Below, piece by piece: positions 37,475 through 46,650 of a stretch of 64,000 bases of DNA; within the stretch, counting starts at the first letter, position 1, and every line of letters starts with the position of its first letter. The stretch spans positions 62,001 through 126,000 of the forward strand of contig NZ_RBWS01000007.1 of assembly GCF_003627955.1 (NCBI RefSeq), read 5' to 3'. The notes beneath the pieces were generated by a model. It did no database searches. It saw nothing but the letters and a program-made list of their open reading frames with translations, and was not told the DNA's origin. Origin of the DNA: Sphingobacterium puteale. GTDB lineage: Bacteria > Bacteroidota > Bacteroidia > Sphingobacteriales > Sphingobacteriaceae. A program made the translations under genes and the position numbers.

Positions 37475-38371
37475 ATGTTGTCATTCAAAATCCATAGCCC
37501 CGAAACAGAAATCACGTTACCTCTATGGGAAAAAAAGCATATCAAGGTGACGCTGAAGCGGGATGACCTGATCCACCCCTTCATTTCAGGTAATAAATGG
37601 AGAAAATTGAAATACAATCTTCAGGAGGCTTTACAGCTTCAGAAAAATCATATCGTTACTTTTGGAGGTGCATGGAGCAACCATCTATTGGCGACTGCTT
37701 GCGCAGGAGCTACTTTCCGGTTCAAAACAACAGCTTTTGTCAGAGGTGATGAACAGGCTAACAACCCTGTTCTGACCATGTGTCAATTATTTGGCATGCA
37801 ACTTATTTATGTGGACCGCGATTCCTATCGGGACAAGGAGCAACTCTATCGTATGTATTTCGATCAGGACCCAACAACTTTCTATATCCACGAAGGCGGT
37901 TACGGCCTCCTAGGCGCCAAAGGATGTGCCGAACTTGTCGATGAACTCCAACAGGATTACCAACATATCTTTACGGCCTGTGGTACCGGAACCACCCTTG
38001 CCGGAATTGCTAACGCAATTGATAAAAAAGATCTTTTCACACAGGTACATGGCGTACCTGTACTAAAGAATGGCGGTTTTATCAATGACGAGGTCGCCCA
38101 GCTTTACCCCCACCTTCCGCCCCCTATTTTGCATCTGGAGTATCATTTTGGCGGCTATGCCAAAACAACACCGGATCTCCTCGCATTCACCCAGCATTTT
38201 ATTGCCAGCACAGGCATCATGATCGAACCCACCTATACCGGAAAATTGCTCTATGCCGTGGATGATCTGATCAGAAAGGATTATTTCACACCCGCTGATC
38301 AACTGCTGGTAGTGCACACAGGCGGACTCACAGGGCTGCTGGGGATGTACCAACGGTTTGTTTTTAATTGA
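37475..38371 (+). CDS. ACC deaminase / D-cysteine desulfhydrase family PLP enzyme
   Basis: This 298-residue fold-type II PLP enzyme has its PLP lysine in ISGNKWRKLKYN (about residue 37), a GGAWSNHLLATA loop, and the phosphate-binding ACGTGTTLAG stretch. Relatives are 1-aminocyclopropane-1-carboxylate deaminase and D-cysteine desulfhydrase (DcyD); substrate cannot be set by eye. The frame is open back to 37379 through the rluD start, but ATG 37475 gives the family N-terminus. A TAACTTTG box lies just upstream (37452-37459). Confidence 0.88.
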   Translation: MLSFKIHSPETEITLPLWEKKHIKVTLKRDDLIHPFISGNKWRKLKYNLQEALQLQKNHIVTFGGAWSNHLLATACAGATFRFKTTAFVRGDEQANNPVLTMCQLFGMQLIYVDRDSYRDKEQLYRMYFDQDPTTFYIHEGGYGLLGAKGCAELVDELQQDYQHIFTACGTGTTLAGIANAIDKKDLFTQVHGVPVLKNGGFINDEVAQLYPHLPPPILHLEYHFGGYAKTTPDLLAFTQHFIASTGIMIEPTYTGKLLYAVDDLIRKDYFTPADQLLVVHTGGLTGLLGMYQRFVFN

Positions 38372-38480
38372 CCTAGATCAATAAATGTGATATTATGCCC
38401 TCAGCAGACATTCGACTGACATTTTTTTTATGATTATGTTGTAAGTTTGACCGATTTAAAAATTAAAAACTTATACACAG

Positions 38481-39044
38481 ATGAAAATACTAGCATTTGC
38501 AGGAACAAGTAATAAAAACTCTATCAACAAAATCTTTGTAACGAGTACCTCGAAATATTATAAAGAAGCAGATGACAGCATAGAGCTCCTTGATCTCAAT
38601 CATTTCGAAATGCCTATTTATTCTTATGATAAGGAAGTAGAATTGGGTATTCCACAGTTGGCTCATGATTTTGCCGCGAAGATGGATGCGGCAGATTTCC
38701 TGCTCATTTCATTGGCAGAACACAACGGATCCTACACTTCAGCCTACAAAAATATTGTAGACTGGGTTTCGCGCATCCCAAATCGCAAAACGTTCAATGG
38801 CAAACCAGTTTTCTTACTGGCAACTGCTCCCGGACCGATGGGTGGATCCACTGTATTAAATGCAGCAGTCAATAGAATCACGTGGGACGGTGCTGAAATC
38901 CTGGATTCATTCTCCCTTCCTGAATTCCATAAAAACTTTGAAGAAGGAAAAGGTATTATCAATCCAACTTTAAGAAGCCAGCTCGAAGCGAAAGTACGTA
39001 AGACTAAACGTCTCCTTGCAGAGAAATTGGCTGTCCAAGGTTAA
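38481..39044 (+). CDS. NADPH-dependent FMN reductase family protein
   Basis: This 187-residue flavodoxin-fold protein has the FMN loop AGTSNKNSINK at residues 7-17, the AEHNGSYTSAYKNIVDW motif near residue 80, and ATAPGPMGG near 113. It is a second, different member of the family found at 34869. Probable role: NAD(P)H-dependent reduction of FMN or quinones. A long hairpin separates it from the DJ-1 gene. Confidence 0.9.
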   Translation: MKILAFAGTSNKNSINKIFVTSTSKYYKEADDSIELLDLNHFEMPIYSYDKEVELGIPQLAHDFAAKMDAADFLLISLAEHNGSYTSAYKNIVDWVSRIPNRKTFNGKPVFLLATAPGPMGGSTVLNAAVNRITWDGAEILDSFSLPEFHKNFEEGKGIINPTLRSQLEAKVRKTKRLLAEKLAVQG

Positions 39045-39070
39045 CAAAAGATTAACAAATAATCATTGTG

Positions 39071-39118
39071 AAAACCTCTTTTAATACGTAAATTCAAAAC
39101 CTATTAAAAGAGGTTTTT
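39071..39118 (+). terminator. Hairpin terminator abutting the DJ-1/PfpI start codon
   Basis: A perfect 16-bp stem (39071-39086 with 39102-39117) ending in five T lies 26 bp after the FMN reductase stop and only 4 bases before the ATG of the next gene. Confidence 0.8.
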
Positions 39119-39121
39119 GAT

Positions 39122-39700
39122 ATGGCAAAAAAAATATTATTACTGGTTGGAGATTTTGTAGAAGACTACGAAGCAATGGTTCCATTTCAAGCAATGGGAT
39201 CAATAGGAATAACAGTTGATGCCATCGCCCCCGATCGAAAAAAGGGTGATGTCGTACCTACTGCTGTACATGATTTTACTGGCGACCAAACGTATAAGGA
39301 ACTACGGGGACATAATTTTGCGATCAATAAGGATTTTGATCAGGTTAATCCCGAAGAATACGATGGACTCTATATCGCGGGTGGTCGTTCGGCGGAATAT
39401 ATCCGCCTTAATCAACGCGTATTGGAGATTACAAAACATTTCTTTGAAAAGAATAAACCTGTCGCAGCAATCTGTCATGGAATTCAGGTATTGACAGCGG
39501 CAAAAGTTTTGACAGGACGTACATTGACTGCCTATGTAGCGGTGGGACCAGATATTGAACTGGCAGGCGGAACTTGGAAAAATATTCCAGCTGACCAAGC
39601 TATTGTGGATGGAAATCTGGTGACCTCTCCTGCTTGGCCGGGACATCAGGCTATCCTCAAAGAATTTTATAAATTATTGGAGATAAACATTACTATTTAA
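39122..39700 (+). CDS. DJ-1/PfpI family protein
   Basis: This 192-residue class I glutamine-amidotransferase-like protein has the DJ-1/PfpI nucleophile elbow AICHG (Cys about residue 118), an acidic Glu near the N-terminus (DFVEDYE) and YIAGGRSAEYI. Members act as glyoxalases, deglycase-like enzymes or chaperones; the natural substrate is not known. Translation must cope with a terminator hairpin ending 4 bases before the start. The following gene starts 10 bp downstream. Confidence 0.9.
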   Translation: MAKKILLLVGDFVEDYEAMVPFQAMGSIGITVDAIAPDRKKGDVVPTAVHDFTGDQTYKELRGHNFAINKDFDQVNPEEYDGLYIAGGRSAEYIRLNQRVLEITKHFFEKNKPVAAICHGIQVLTAAKVLTGRTLTAYVAVGPDIELAGGTWKNIPADQAIVDGNLVTSPAWPGHQAILKEFYKLLEINITI

Positions 39701-39710
39701 GCGTATTTTA

Positions 39711-40088
39711 ATGAAGAAGAATAAAAAGGTGTGGCTTTTGGTCATCCCGATTTTAGTGCTGTTGGGTTTTATTTTAAAAGATACTTTCAATCAGAAAAGT
39801 ATAGAAGATCTTCCCGGCGGGTTTAAAGAAGTTGCTTTTGTCAGGAATGAACAAAATAAAGGTGGAATTATCCGCATCTATGCCGTTACAGTAGGTGATG
39901 TGTTGAATGCAGATTACACGGGCTGTCTGGAGCTACTTCCGGTCAATGATTACGGTAGTACAACAACTGTATATTTTTTCGATCGTACGGCTCCTTATCC
40001 AACAAGCCTGACAATTGATGCCCCACATTTTGACAGTAGCAAATATAAAGCGATTCAGATCTCCAAAAAATACGGGAAAAAGAAATAG
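39711..40088 (+). CDS. Hypothetical membrane-anchored protein
   Basis: This 125-residue protein has one N-terminal helix (residues 7-24, likely signal anchor) and a soluble extracytoplasmic part rich in beta-prone residues (GGIIRIYAVTVGDVLNADY, then TTTVYFFDRTAPYPTSL). I do not recognise the family. It follows the DJ-1 gene by 10 bp and ends at a strong terminator, so the two form a small operon. Confidence 0.7.
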   Translation: MKKNKKVWLLVIPILVLLGFILKDTFNQKSIEDLPGGFKEVAFVRNEQNKGGIIRIYAVTVGDVLNADYTGCLELLPVNDYGSTTTVYFFDRTAPYPTSLTIDAPHFDSSKYKAIQISKKYGKKK

Positions 40089-40108
40089 TCAGGTATAAGA
40101 TTGCTATT

Positions 40109-40147
40109 TACCCCAAAAAGTTTCGCACTTTTTGGGGTATTTTTTTT
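40109..40147 (+). terminator. Rho-independent terminator after the DJ-1 operon
   Basis: A perfect 13-bp stem (40109-40121 with 40127-40139) with a five-base loop, followed by eight T. Confidence 0.92.
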
Positions 40148-40194
40148 GGCAAGATGAAGAAAAAATAAATTAATAATTCTTTAACACGAAAAAG

Positions 40195-40225
40195 TTCGTT
40201 TATCGCATCCATAGCTCTAGTTTTG
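40195..40225 (+). promoter_or_regulatory. Probable ppk1 promoter
   Basis: TTCG (40195-40198), 19 bases, then TAGTTTTG (40218-40225), an exact TAnnTTTG match. It lies 26 bp before the ppk1 ATG. Confidence 0.6.
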
Positions 40226-40251
40226 CATCTGAAATTTATGTATATTTAGCT

Positions 40252-42321
40252 ATGGCGAAAAAATTTATTCCTAGAGATATCAGTTGGTTAAGCTTTAATG
40301 GCAGGGTATTGCAAGAAGCTGCAGATGAGTCTGTTCCTTTACCCTTAAGGATCAAATTTTTAGGTATATTTTCCAATAACCTGGATGAATTTTTCCGTGT
40401 TCGGGTTGCCGGGCTCAAACGTGCTATTGACCTCAAAGACAAAAGTGCCAATCAATCTTTTTATGAAGATCCGCAGTTGATTTTGGAAGAGCTCAATGTC
40501 CGCGTAATCAAACAGCAAAAGAAATTTGACAATACCTGGAACCGAATCCAAAAGGAGATGGCCAAGCAAAATGTCTTTATCAAAACGAGTGAAGAACTAA
40601 GTCCGGAACAACAAAAATTTGTCAGCGAGTATTATCAGGATGATGTGGAATCAAATGTCATCCCTCTGATCCTCGATGATGTCCGTCCAATGCCTTATAT
40701 CCGTGATAAGAGCCTCTATCTGGGTATTGCCATGGGGAAAAGTGAATGGCAATATGAAACTAAGTTTGCTTTAATTGAAATCCCTACGAGCCAAAATGGA
40801 CGCTTCGTCCAGTTGCCTGCACCAAAGGATGAAAAACATATTATCCTTCTCGAAGATGTCATCAAGTTCAATCTTCCGTTGATATTCTCCTATTTTGGCT
40901 TTGATGTTTTCCATGCACATGTGTTTAAAGTCACAAAAGATGCTGAATTTGATATCGACAACGACATCAATACAACGTTGGTCGAAAAAATAAGTAAGGG
41001 GGTCAAGAATAGGCGTAAAGGTAAACCGACACGTTTTATTTTTGATCAGGAGATGAATCCAAAACTCGTGGAGTTTCTGATCAAAAAGCTCAACCTATCA
41101 AAAAAAGACAGTATCATACCCGGACAGAAGATCCATAATTTTAAACATTTTATGGACTTTCCGAACGTATTTAAGTCTTATTATCAGCCGCAGGAACGAA
41201 CTTCATTCCCACATCCCTATTTTCAAAACTATGAGCGAGTCACCGATACTGTATTAAAAAAGGATGTGCTCCTGTCTTTTCCTTACCATGAGTTTCGGCC
41301 GATCATCGATTTATTACGCGAAGCAGCAATGGATCCGGATGTAAAAACAATACAAATTACCGCCTACCGCTTGGCTTCGAATTCTAAGGTCGCCAATGCG
41401 TTGATCAATGCTGCACGAAATGGAAAGGAAGTAACGGTCATGCTTGAACTGCGCGCACGATTTGATGAAGAGAATAACCTGGACTGGAAAGAGAAGCTAG
41501 AACTTGAAGGAATTAAAGTACTTACAGGTATTCCCAATAAAAAAGTACACGCCAAATTATGTGTCATTAAAAAACGGACAGGTGCAAAAACCATTCAGTA
41601 TGGTTTTGTCAGTACAGGAAATATCAATGAAAAAACAGCTAAATTATATGGAGATTATTGTCTCTTGACCAGCAATAGGGATGTCATCGCTGACATCAAT
41701 AAAGTGTTCAACTATCTCAGACGGCCCAAATCCAACCCAGCTGACATAATCAAAAACTGTAAAAGTTTATTGATCTGTCCTATCGATATGCGCAGGGAAC
41801 TGCTGCATTTTATCGATCTGGAAATAGCTGAAGCCAAAGCTGGCCGAAAAGCATCCATCATTATCAAAGTAAACTCACTGAGCGACAAAGACATGATTAA
41901 AAAGCTCTATGATGCAGCAAACGCCGGGGTTAAAATAGATCTGATTATTCGGGGAATTTATTGTGCGACGAACCAAAAAACATTTAAATTACCCATGAAT
42001 GCGATTTCAATCGTGGATGAATATCTCGAGCATGCAAGGGTCATGTATTTTTATAATGCCGGTAAAGAGCTGATGTATATCTCCTCAGCAGATTGGATGA
42101 CCCGAAATCTAGATCACCGTATTGAAGCCGCTGTAAAAATCACGAGTAAGAAGATCAAGGAAGACCTCAAGGAAATGCTTTACATACAGCTCAATGACAA
42201 CGTCAAGGCTCGTATGCTGAACAATTCCTTGAGCAATCATTATGTTGAAAATAAAAAGGATCCCTGTCGCTCACAGATTGAGATCTACAAATACTTAAAA
42301 AAGAAAATAACGGATCATTAA
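40252..42321 (+). CDS. ppk1: Polyphosphate kinase 1
   Basis: This enzyme makes inorganic polyphosphate from ATP. The 689 residues show the four-domain PPK1 layout: the N-terminal SWLSFNGRVLQEA and NNLDEFFRVRVAGL, the head domain, and the two catalytic domains. The autophosphorylated His is in NKKVHAKLCVI (about residue 430), with the second His in EYLEHARVMYF and the phosphate-binding MLELRARFDEENN. Length is typical. It is transcribed alone. Confidence 0.96.
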   Translation: MAKKFIPRDISWLSFNGRVLQEAADESVPLPLRIKFLGIFSNNLDEFFRVRVAGLKRAIDLKDKSANQSFYEDPQLILEELNVRVIKQQKKFDNTWNRIQKEMAKQNVFIKTSEELSPEQQKFVSEYYQDDVESNVIPLILDDVRPMPYIRDKSLYLGIAMGKSEWQYETKFALIEIPTSQNGRFVQLPAPKDEKHIILLEDVIKFNLPLIFSYFGFDVFHAHVFKVTKDAEFDIDNDINTTLVEKISKGVKNRRKGKPTRFIFDQEMNPKLVEFLIKKLNLSKKDSIIPGQKIHNFKHFMDFPNVFKSYYQPQERTSFPHPYFQNYERVTDTVLKKDVLLSFPYHEFRPIIDLLREAAMDPDVKTIQITAYRLASNSKVANALINAARNGKEVTVMLELRARFDEENNLDWKEKLELEGIKVLTGIPNKKVHAKLCVIKKRTGAKTIQYGFVSTGNINEKTAKLYGDYCLLTSNRDVIADINKVFNYLRRPKSNPADIIKNCKSLLICPIDMRRELLHFIDLEIAEAKAGRKASIIIKVNSLSDKDMIKKLYDAANAGVKIDLIIRGIYCATNQKTFKLPMNAISIVDEYLEHARVMYFYNAGKELMYISSADWMTRNLDHRIEAAVKITSKKIKEDLKEMLYIQLNDNVKARMLNNSLSNHYVENKKDPCRSQIEIYKYLKKKITDH

Positions 42322-42455
42322 GATAAGTCCCGACACCCCTCAGGTCTTCATTGCCTGAGGGTTTGCGCATTTACCATCCTTATTACTGGCTATAAGGGCT
42401 ATGTAGCTGACATCTCGATGCTGGAATTGAGCATCTAAAGTTGTATCTTCAACCC

Positions 42456-43133
42456 ATGAAACTCAATTTTTGTCTGTCCATTAGTCTTGTATTTTTTGCC
42501 TTCCAATTGAAAGCCCAGCAAAAAATGCCGCAAAACTTCGCCTATGTAAAAGAATTTATTCCAACAATTAGCCTGGATATGCGTTACTTTGGAAGCCATA
42601 ACTTTACGGGCCGCCCTGTTCACGGCTATGAAAAACCAGTCGCCATCCTGACCAAGCGTGCCGCATTGGCCCTACAACAAGTCGAAAAATATCTGAACAA
42701 ACAAGGTCTGGCATTAAAAATATTCGACGCCTATCGTCCGCAACGGGCTGTTGATCATTTCAAATCTTGGTCACTGGTTATCAACGATACCATCGCTAAG
42801 CGCGAGTTCTATCCACAGTTAGATAAAAAAAACTTATTTAAACTGGGCTTTATTGCCAGCAAGTCTGGTCATAGTAGAGGTAGTACTGTCGACTTAACTT
42901 TGATCGATCTCACTAATAAAAAAGAACTCGATATGGGAGCACCCTTTGATTTCTTTGGTGATATCTCCCACCACAACTATTCAAATCTAACAACAAAACA
43001 AAAAGAAAATCGCAAAATACTTCGTGAAGCCATGGCTAAATTTGGCTTTAAAGCCTACGATAAAGAATGGTGGCATTACACCCTAAAGGATGAACCTTAT
43101 CGTAAAACGTATTTTGATTTCATTGTGAAATAA
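42456..43133 (+). CDS. Exported VanX-like D-Ala-D-Ala dipeptidase (M15 family)
   Basis: This 225-residue protein has a signal peptide (cleavage near LKAQQ, residue 20) and an M15D peptidase domain with all zinc and catalytic residues: Arg in DAYRPQRAV, H and D in SGHSRGSTVDLTLID, and E and H in KEWWH. VanX-type enzymes hydrolyse D-Ala-D-Ala. The exported location fits peptidoglycan turnover or dipeptide scavenging rather than cytoplasmic vancomycin resistance. An AraC regulator starts one base after its stop. ATG 42456 is preferred to 42441. Confidence 0.9.
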   Translation: MKLNFCLSISLVFFAFQLKAQQKMPQNFAYVKEFIPTISLDMRYFGSHNFTGRPVHGYEKPVAILTKRAALALQQVEKYLNKQGLALKIFDAYRPQRAVDHFKSWSLVINDTIAKREFYPQLDKKNLFKLGFIASKSGHSRGSTVDLTLIDLTNKKELDMGAPFDFFGDISHHNYSNLTTKQKENRKILREAMAKFGFKAYDKEWWHYTLKDEPYRKTYFDFIVK

Positions 43134-43134
43134 T

Positions 43135-44007
43135 ATGCCCATCATAGATCAACACCTCGACAACAAAGATTTTTTTGCTTTTCACATCAAAGGAAACAGA
43201 TCCAAGCCAGTATTCAGTCCGCAGCAGCAGCTTATATTGGCGAACAAGAATCTTTATTCACTCTGTTTAATAAAAAAAGGGGAAACATCTTTTATGATTA
43301 ATGATGAGCGGGTACAGGTCGGGCAGCATCACCTGCTCTTGACCAGTCCATCCTCGAAAGTTAACGGTGCATCTGTTTCCAAATCTTGGGACTGCGAAGT
43401 TTATCTGATTTTCTTCAGCATAGATTTTATCTTCAAATTGGACTTTCGAAAAGATTTTTTTGAGCTCACAAAAAAATCACTCGCCTTGGATAATAGTCAT
43501 GTCTTCGCTCTTTCGATGCAGGATGCCACAAACTTGTCCAATCTGTTTAAACAGTTTATCCATTACGAGAAACAGGGGCATGATTATATTTTCAAACCAA
43601 AGATTATCAAATCTCTGGCTGAAGTGCTGTTCTGTGAAATTGCGCGCCTGGCAAGTCAAAATTTTAAAAATATACCTTTCGTACCCTCACGAAAAAGAGA
43701 AATATTGGCCAATTTCTACCTACTGCTAAAACAGTCTTTTCGTCAGGACCATACCGTGCAGTTTTATGCTTCAGAACTTGGTATCACCCCAAAACATCTC
43801 TCGGTGATCACAAAAGAACTTACAGGAAAGTCAGCGATAGAATTAATACAGAATGTACTGGTGGAAGAGGCTAAATACTTGCTCCGCCAAGGGCTTTCGA
43901 TCGGAGAAATCGCGAAGCAACTGCATTTTTCAGACCAGTCCTTTTTTGGGAAATTCTTTAAGCGAAATGTAGGCATATCGCCTAAAGAATTTCGTCAAAA
44001 AGCATGA
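43135..44007 (+). CDS. AraC family transcriptional regulator
   Basis: This 290-residue protein has an N-terminal cupin-like half and a C-terminal AraC DNA-binding domain with both HTH motifs (QFYASELGITPKHLSVITKEL and IGEIAKQLHFSDQSFFGKFFKRNVGISPKEF). It starts one base after the VanX-like dipeptidase, so the pair is translated from one mRNA, an unusual tight link between a murein peptidase and a regulator. Its stop directly abuts the stop of the convergent HAD gene. Confidence 0.88.
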   Translation: MPIIDQHLDNKDFFAFHIKGNRSKPVFSPQQQLILANKNLYSLCLIKKGETSFMINDERVQVGQHHLLLTSPSSKVNGASVSKSWDCEVYLIFFSIDFIFKLDFRKDFFELTKKSLALDNSHVFALSMQDATNLSNLFKQFIHYEKQGHDYIFKPKIIKSLAEVLFCEIARLASQNFKNIPFVPSRKREILANFYLLLKQSFRQDHTVQFYASELGITPKHLSVITKELTGKSAIELIQNVLVEEAKYLLRQGLSIGEIAKQLHFSDQSFFGKFFKRNVGISPKEFRQKA

Positions 44008-44715
44008 TTAAACAAAATCACGGAGATCAAAAATAGTCTTAAATTGCCTATCCGCGGCAGAAATATCCTGCAACTTATCTTCTCCCCAGGTCTGTCCTTT
44101 CAACCATAGTGTCTGACAACCTACAGCCTTAGCTGGAGCCATATCTTTACTATAGGAATCACCGACGACCAAGATCTCTGCAGCAGGTAATCCCATTGCT
44201 TCTACACCGAGCGCATAAATCGCAGGGTCTGGTTTACGTACGCCCACGACGGCTGACTCAACAACCGCTTTAAAATAAGATAAAATACCAAAATCAGCCA
44301 GTACAGCCTTTAGATTGCCATAGAAATTAGAAACCATTACAATAGGATACTGCTCGCCTAGCGCAACCAATAACGGCTTTACCCGGGCAACCGTATCTTT
44401 GGCTAGAGAATAACCATCAAACGCAATTTTATCGGCCAGTTCCTTCTCCAGATCATAGCCAGCAGCAATAAGGTACTCAAACTGCACCTTCAATTTTGCT
44501 TTAAGCACCTCCAAGAAGTTAAACTCCGGTTTGATGATCGGTTGAATCGCCATCTGCCTTTCGGCATAAGCATATGCTTCTTGAAATGAACTTAGGTTGA
44601 CCGGAACTTGATACTTTTCGTAGCCGGACCATATTACCGCTCCCCAGTGCCCCCCATTTGTATCCAACGTTCCACCGTAATCAAAAATAATTCCCTTAAT
44701 TATAAACTTATCCAT
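44008..44715 (-). CDS. HAD-family phosphatase of the inositol-lipid locus
   Basis: This 235-residue HAD protein has motif I as FDYGGTLDT (the +2 position is Gly, not the usual Asp), motif II Ser in VMVSNFYG, motif III Lys in VGVRKPDP and motif IV VVGDSYSKDM. It ends the minus-strand run ino1 - nucleotidyltransferase - ATP-grasp - CDP-alcohol transferase - flippase-like. By position it is the candidate phosphatase that turns phosphatidylinositol phosphate into phosphatidylinositol, as described for the B. thetaiotaomicron cluster. That role is inference. Confidence 0.85.
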   Translation of the reverse strand: MDKFIIKGIIFDYGGTLDTNGGHWGAVIWSGYEKYQVPVNLSSFQEAYAYAERQMAIQPIIKPEFNFLEVLKAKLKVQFEYLIAAGYDLEKELADKIAFDGYSLAKDTVARVKPLLVALGEQYPIVMVSNFYGNLKAVLADFGILSYFKAVVESAVVGVRKPDPAIYALGVEAMGLPAAEILVVGDSYSKDMAPAKAVGCQTLWLKGQTWGEDKLQDISAADRQFKTIFDLRDFV

Positions 44716-44717
44716 TG

Positions 44718-45707
44718 TTATTTCTTTTTAACTAAACTCATCCAGCCCAAACCGATAATGATCCAAACGATTTCCCTGATCCTCGTCACAATGCCCATAA
44801 AAATACCGACAGAAGCCGGTAGGCCGATGCTCATCACTGCCATTGCCAACCCACCTTCACGTGTCCCCAATTGCATCGGGAAGAAAAACACGAGATTGGC
44901 AAATAGTGAGGAACCCGAACTGATAATCATGGCATCGATAAAATCTATATTGATATCCAAGGCCAGACCGATAAAATAAATTTCAAAACACCCAATTACT
45001 CGTGCGACAAACTCCCAGAAGAGAGCCGTATAAAATCGGCCCCTCCGGTTTTGAAATAAATTTTTCACCTGTTGATCAACATCGTTCAGTGTCTCGAACT
45101 TCGCTTCCAGCAGGTTATTGATTTTTTTTCCAACCAAAGGCAAACCTGACAAAGCCCTCAATAAAGAAACCGTAATTCCCTTTTTATAGAATTTTGTAAA
45201 TAACCAAGTACAGACAATAGCCATCACAAAAATCACAGCACAGGCGACATTGACCAATGTACTGGCCGGTACAAACCAGAGGATCAGAAAAACGGACACT
45301 ACCCAAAATAAAATATGGGATAGAATATGCATAACTCCATATAACAGAACGGATGAACCTGCTTTTGAACCACCAACATAATTTTTAAGCTCAATAATTC
45401 GGTAAGGCTCCCCCCCTAGTGCGACAAATGGTGTAATGTAATTAATTGCATACCCCGACACAGTCAATTGCAATACTTTCCAAAAAGGAACATCGGTCTG
45501 CGGCAATTGCGGTTCCTGAATAATCGCTTTAAAAGCGATGGCGTTCATCCAGTAAAGGACAGCCCAGCTGCCCAGTACCGGCAAAAACCACCAACCGATT
45601 TTCTCCAGATTAATCCAAATCTCCTCAACTCCCATCGCACGAATCATATAAGCCAAAGTGCCTATACCGATCAGCATAAAGAGTACTTTATAGATTTTAC
45701 TCCCCAT
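44718..45707 (-). CDS. LPG-synthase-TM / flippase-like membrane protein
   Basis: This 329-residue protein has about eight hydrophobic segments and the PF03706 layout (lysylphosphatidylglycerol synthase transmembrane region). Typical stretches are TPFVALGGEPYRIIELK near residue 95 and FFPMQLGTREGGLAMAV near residue 280. Stand-alone members are thought to flip or handle phospholipids or lipid-linked sugars. It overlaps the CDP-alcohol transferase gene by 11 bp and precedes the HAD gene by 2 bp, so it belongs to the inositol-lipid operon. Confidence 0.88.
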   Translation of the reverse strand: MGSKIYKVLFMLIGIGTLAYMIRAMGVEEIWINLEKIGWWFLPVLGSWAVLYWMNAIAFKAIIQEPQLPQTDVPFWKVLQLTVSGYAINYITPFVALGGEPYRIIELKNYVGGSKAGSSVLLYGVMHILSHILFWVVSVFLILWFVPASTLVNVACAVIFVMAIVCTWLFTKFYKKGITVSLLRALSGLPLVGKKINNLLEAKFETLNDVDQQVKNLFQNRRGRFYTALFWEFVARVIGCFEIYFIGLALDINIDFIDAMIISSGSSLFANLVFFFPMQLGTREGGLAMAVMSIGLPASVGIFMGIVTRIREIVWIIIGLGWMSLVKKK

Positions 45708-46650
45708 AGGTTGGATCGTTTGTTAACTTATCTACGAAATAACCACTTACCCTTTCCTGTCTGTTGCACATATAGATTAAGATCGGATTTAATACAAACA
45801 TGTCAAAGAAAAAGTAAATCCATGGTTGCCCGATAAACAACCAAACAAAGAGAAAGATTACCCGGGTATTGAACTGTACAATATTCGTGTATTTCATCAA
45901 TGGTTTATTTTTCATTCTGAAATCAACCATCAGTTGTTTTGGTAAATCATCTTTATATCGAGATTTGACGATATGCAGCAGTTTCTGCAATTTTGGCGAT
46001 AACTTTTCCTGATTTCGGGTATACCCCATGTAACCGTTCAACACAAATTTGCTGAAAAAGTTTTTCTTCCAGGAAAGCGCATCATAATCAACTTTCAAAT
46101 CGCGTGTATTATCCAACTCACTACCAGCTTTACCCTTAATAAAAAATAGGTGGACATTACGATAATAGTCGGCCATTGCAGATTGTATCATATGGGATAC
46201 TCCGGCAAGGATACAGAACACCCAAAGCCAATCTGTCCAGCCTTCGTTGATACTCCGCAAACAAATAGCGATATGAATGGACGCAAACCAAAAATCACCT
46301 GCAAAACCATCCAAAATACGACCAAAACGACTCTTATTATCTGTCATTCGTGCCAATTGTCCATCTGCGCTATCCAGGGAGTTCGCGAAGATCAGTAGCA
46401 ACATCCCGATCACATTTATCCATAAATCGCCATAATAAAATAAAATACCCGCAGCAACACCAAAGAAAATACTTATAATAGTCACTGCATTGGGTGTAAT
46501 CCCGATTTTAGCGCATACTTGTGCAATACGAAATCCAATAGGTCTATAAAACCAGATATCTATTTTCTCTTCGGTATCGTTGGATTTTAAAGATTGTTCG
46601 AATGCACTCAAATTCTCTTCTTCGACTACATTAACTTGTTCTCTCTGCAT
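45697..46650 (-). CDS. CDP-alcohol phosphatidyltransferase (probable phosphatidylinositol-phosphate synthase)
   Basis: This 317-residue membrane protein carries the full CDP-alcohol transferase signature D-x2-DG-x2-AR-x8-G-x3-D in NSLDSADGQLARMTDNKSR followed by FGRILDG (about residues 92-115). It is longer than PgsA-type enzymes because of N- and C-terminal extensions. With ino1 nearby, the acceptor is most likely inositol phosphate, giving phosphatidylinositol phosphate. The frame runs back to 46740, but ATG 46650 overlaps the upstream gene by only 20 bp and fits better. Confidence 0.9.
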   Translation of the reverse strand: MQREQVNVVEEENLSAFEQSLKSNDTEEKIDIWFYRPIGFRIAQVCAKIGITPNAVTIISIFFGVAAGILFYYGDLWINVIGMLLLIFANSLDSADGQLARMTDNKSRFGRILDGFAGDFWFASIHIAICLRSINEGWTDWLWVFCILAGVSHMIQSAMADYYRNVHLFFIKGKAGSELDNTRDLKVDYDALSWKKNFFSKFVLNGYMGYTRNQEKLSPKLQKLLHIVKSRYKDDLPKQLMVDFRMKNKPLMKYTNIVQFNTRVIFLFVWLFIGQPWIYFFFDMFVLNPILIYMCNRQERVSGYFVDKLTNDPTYGE

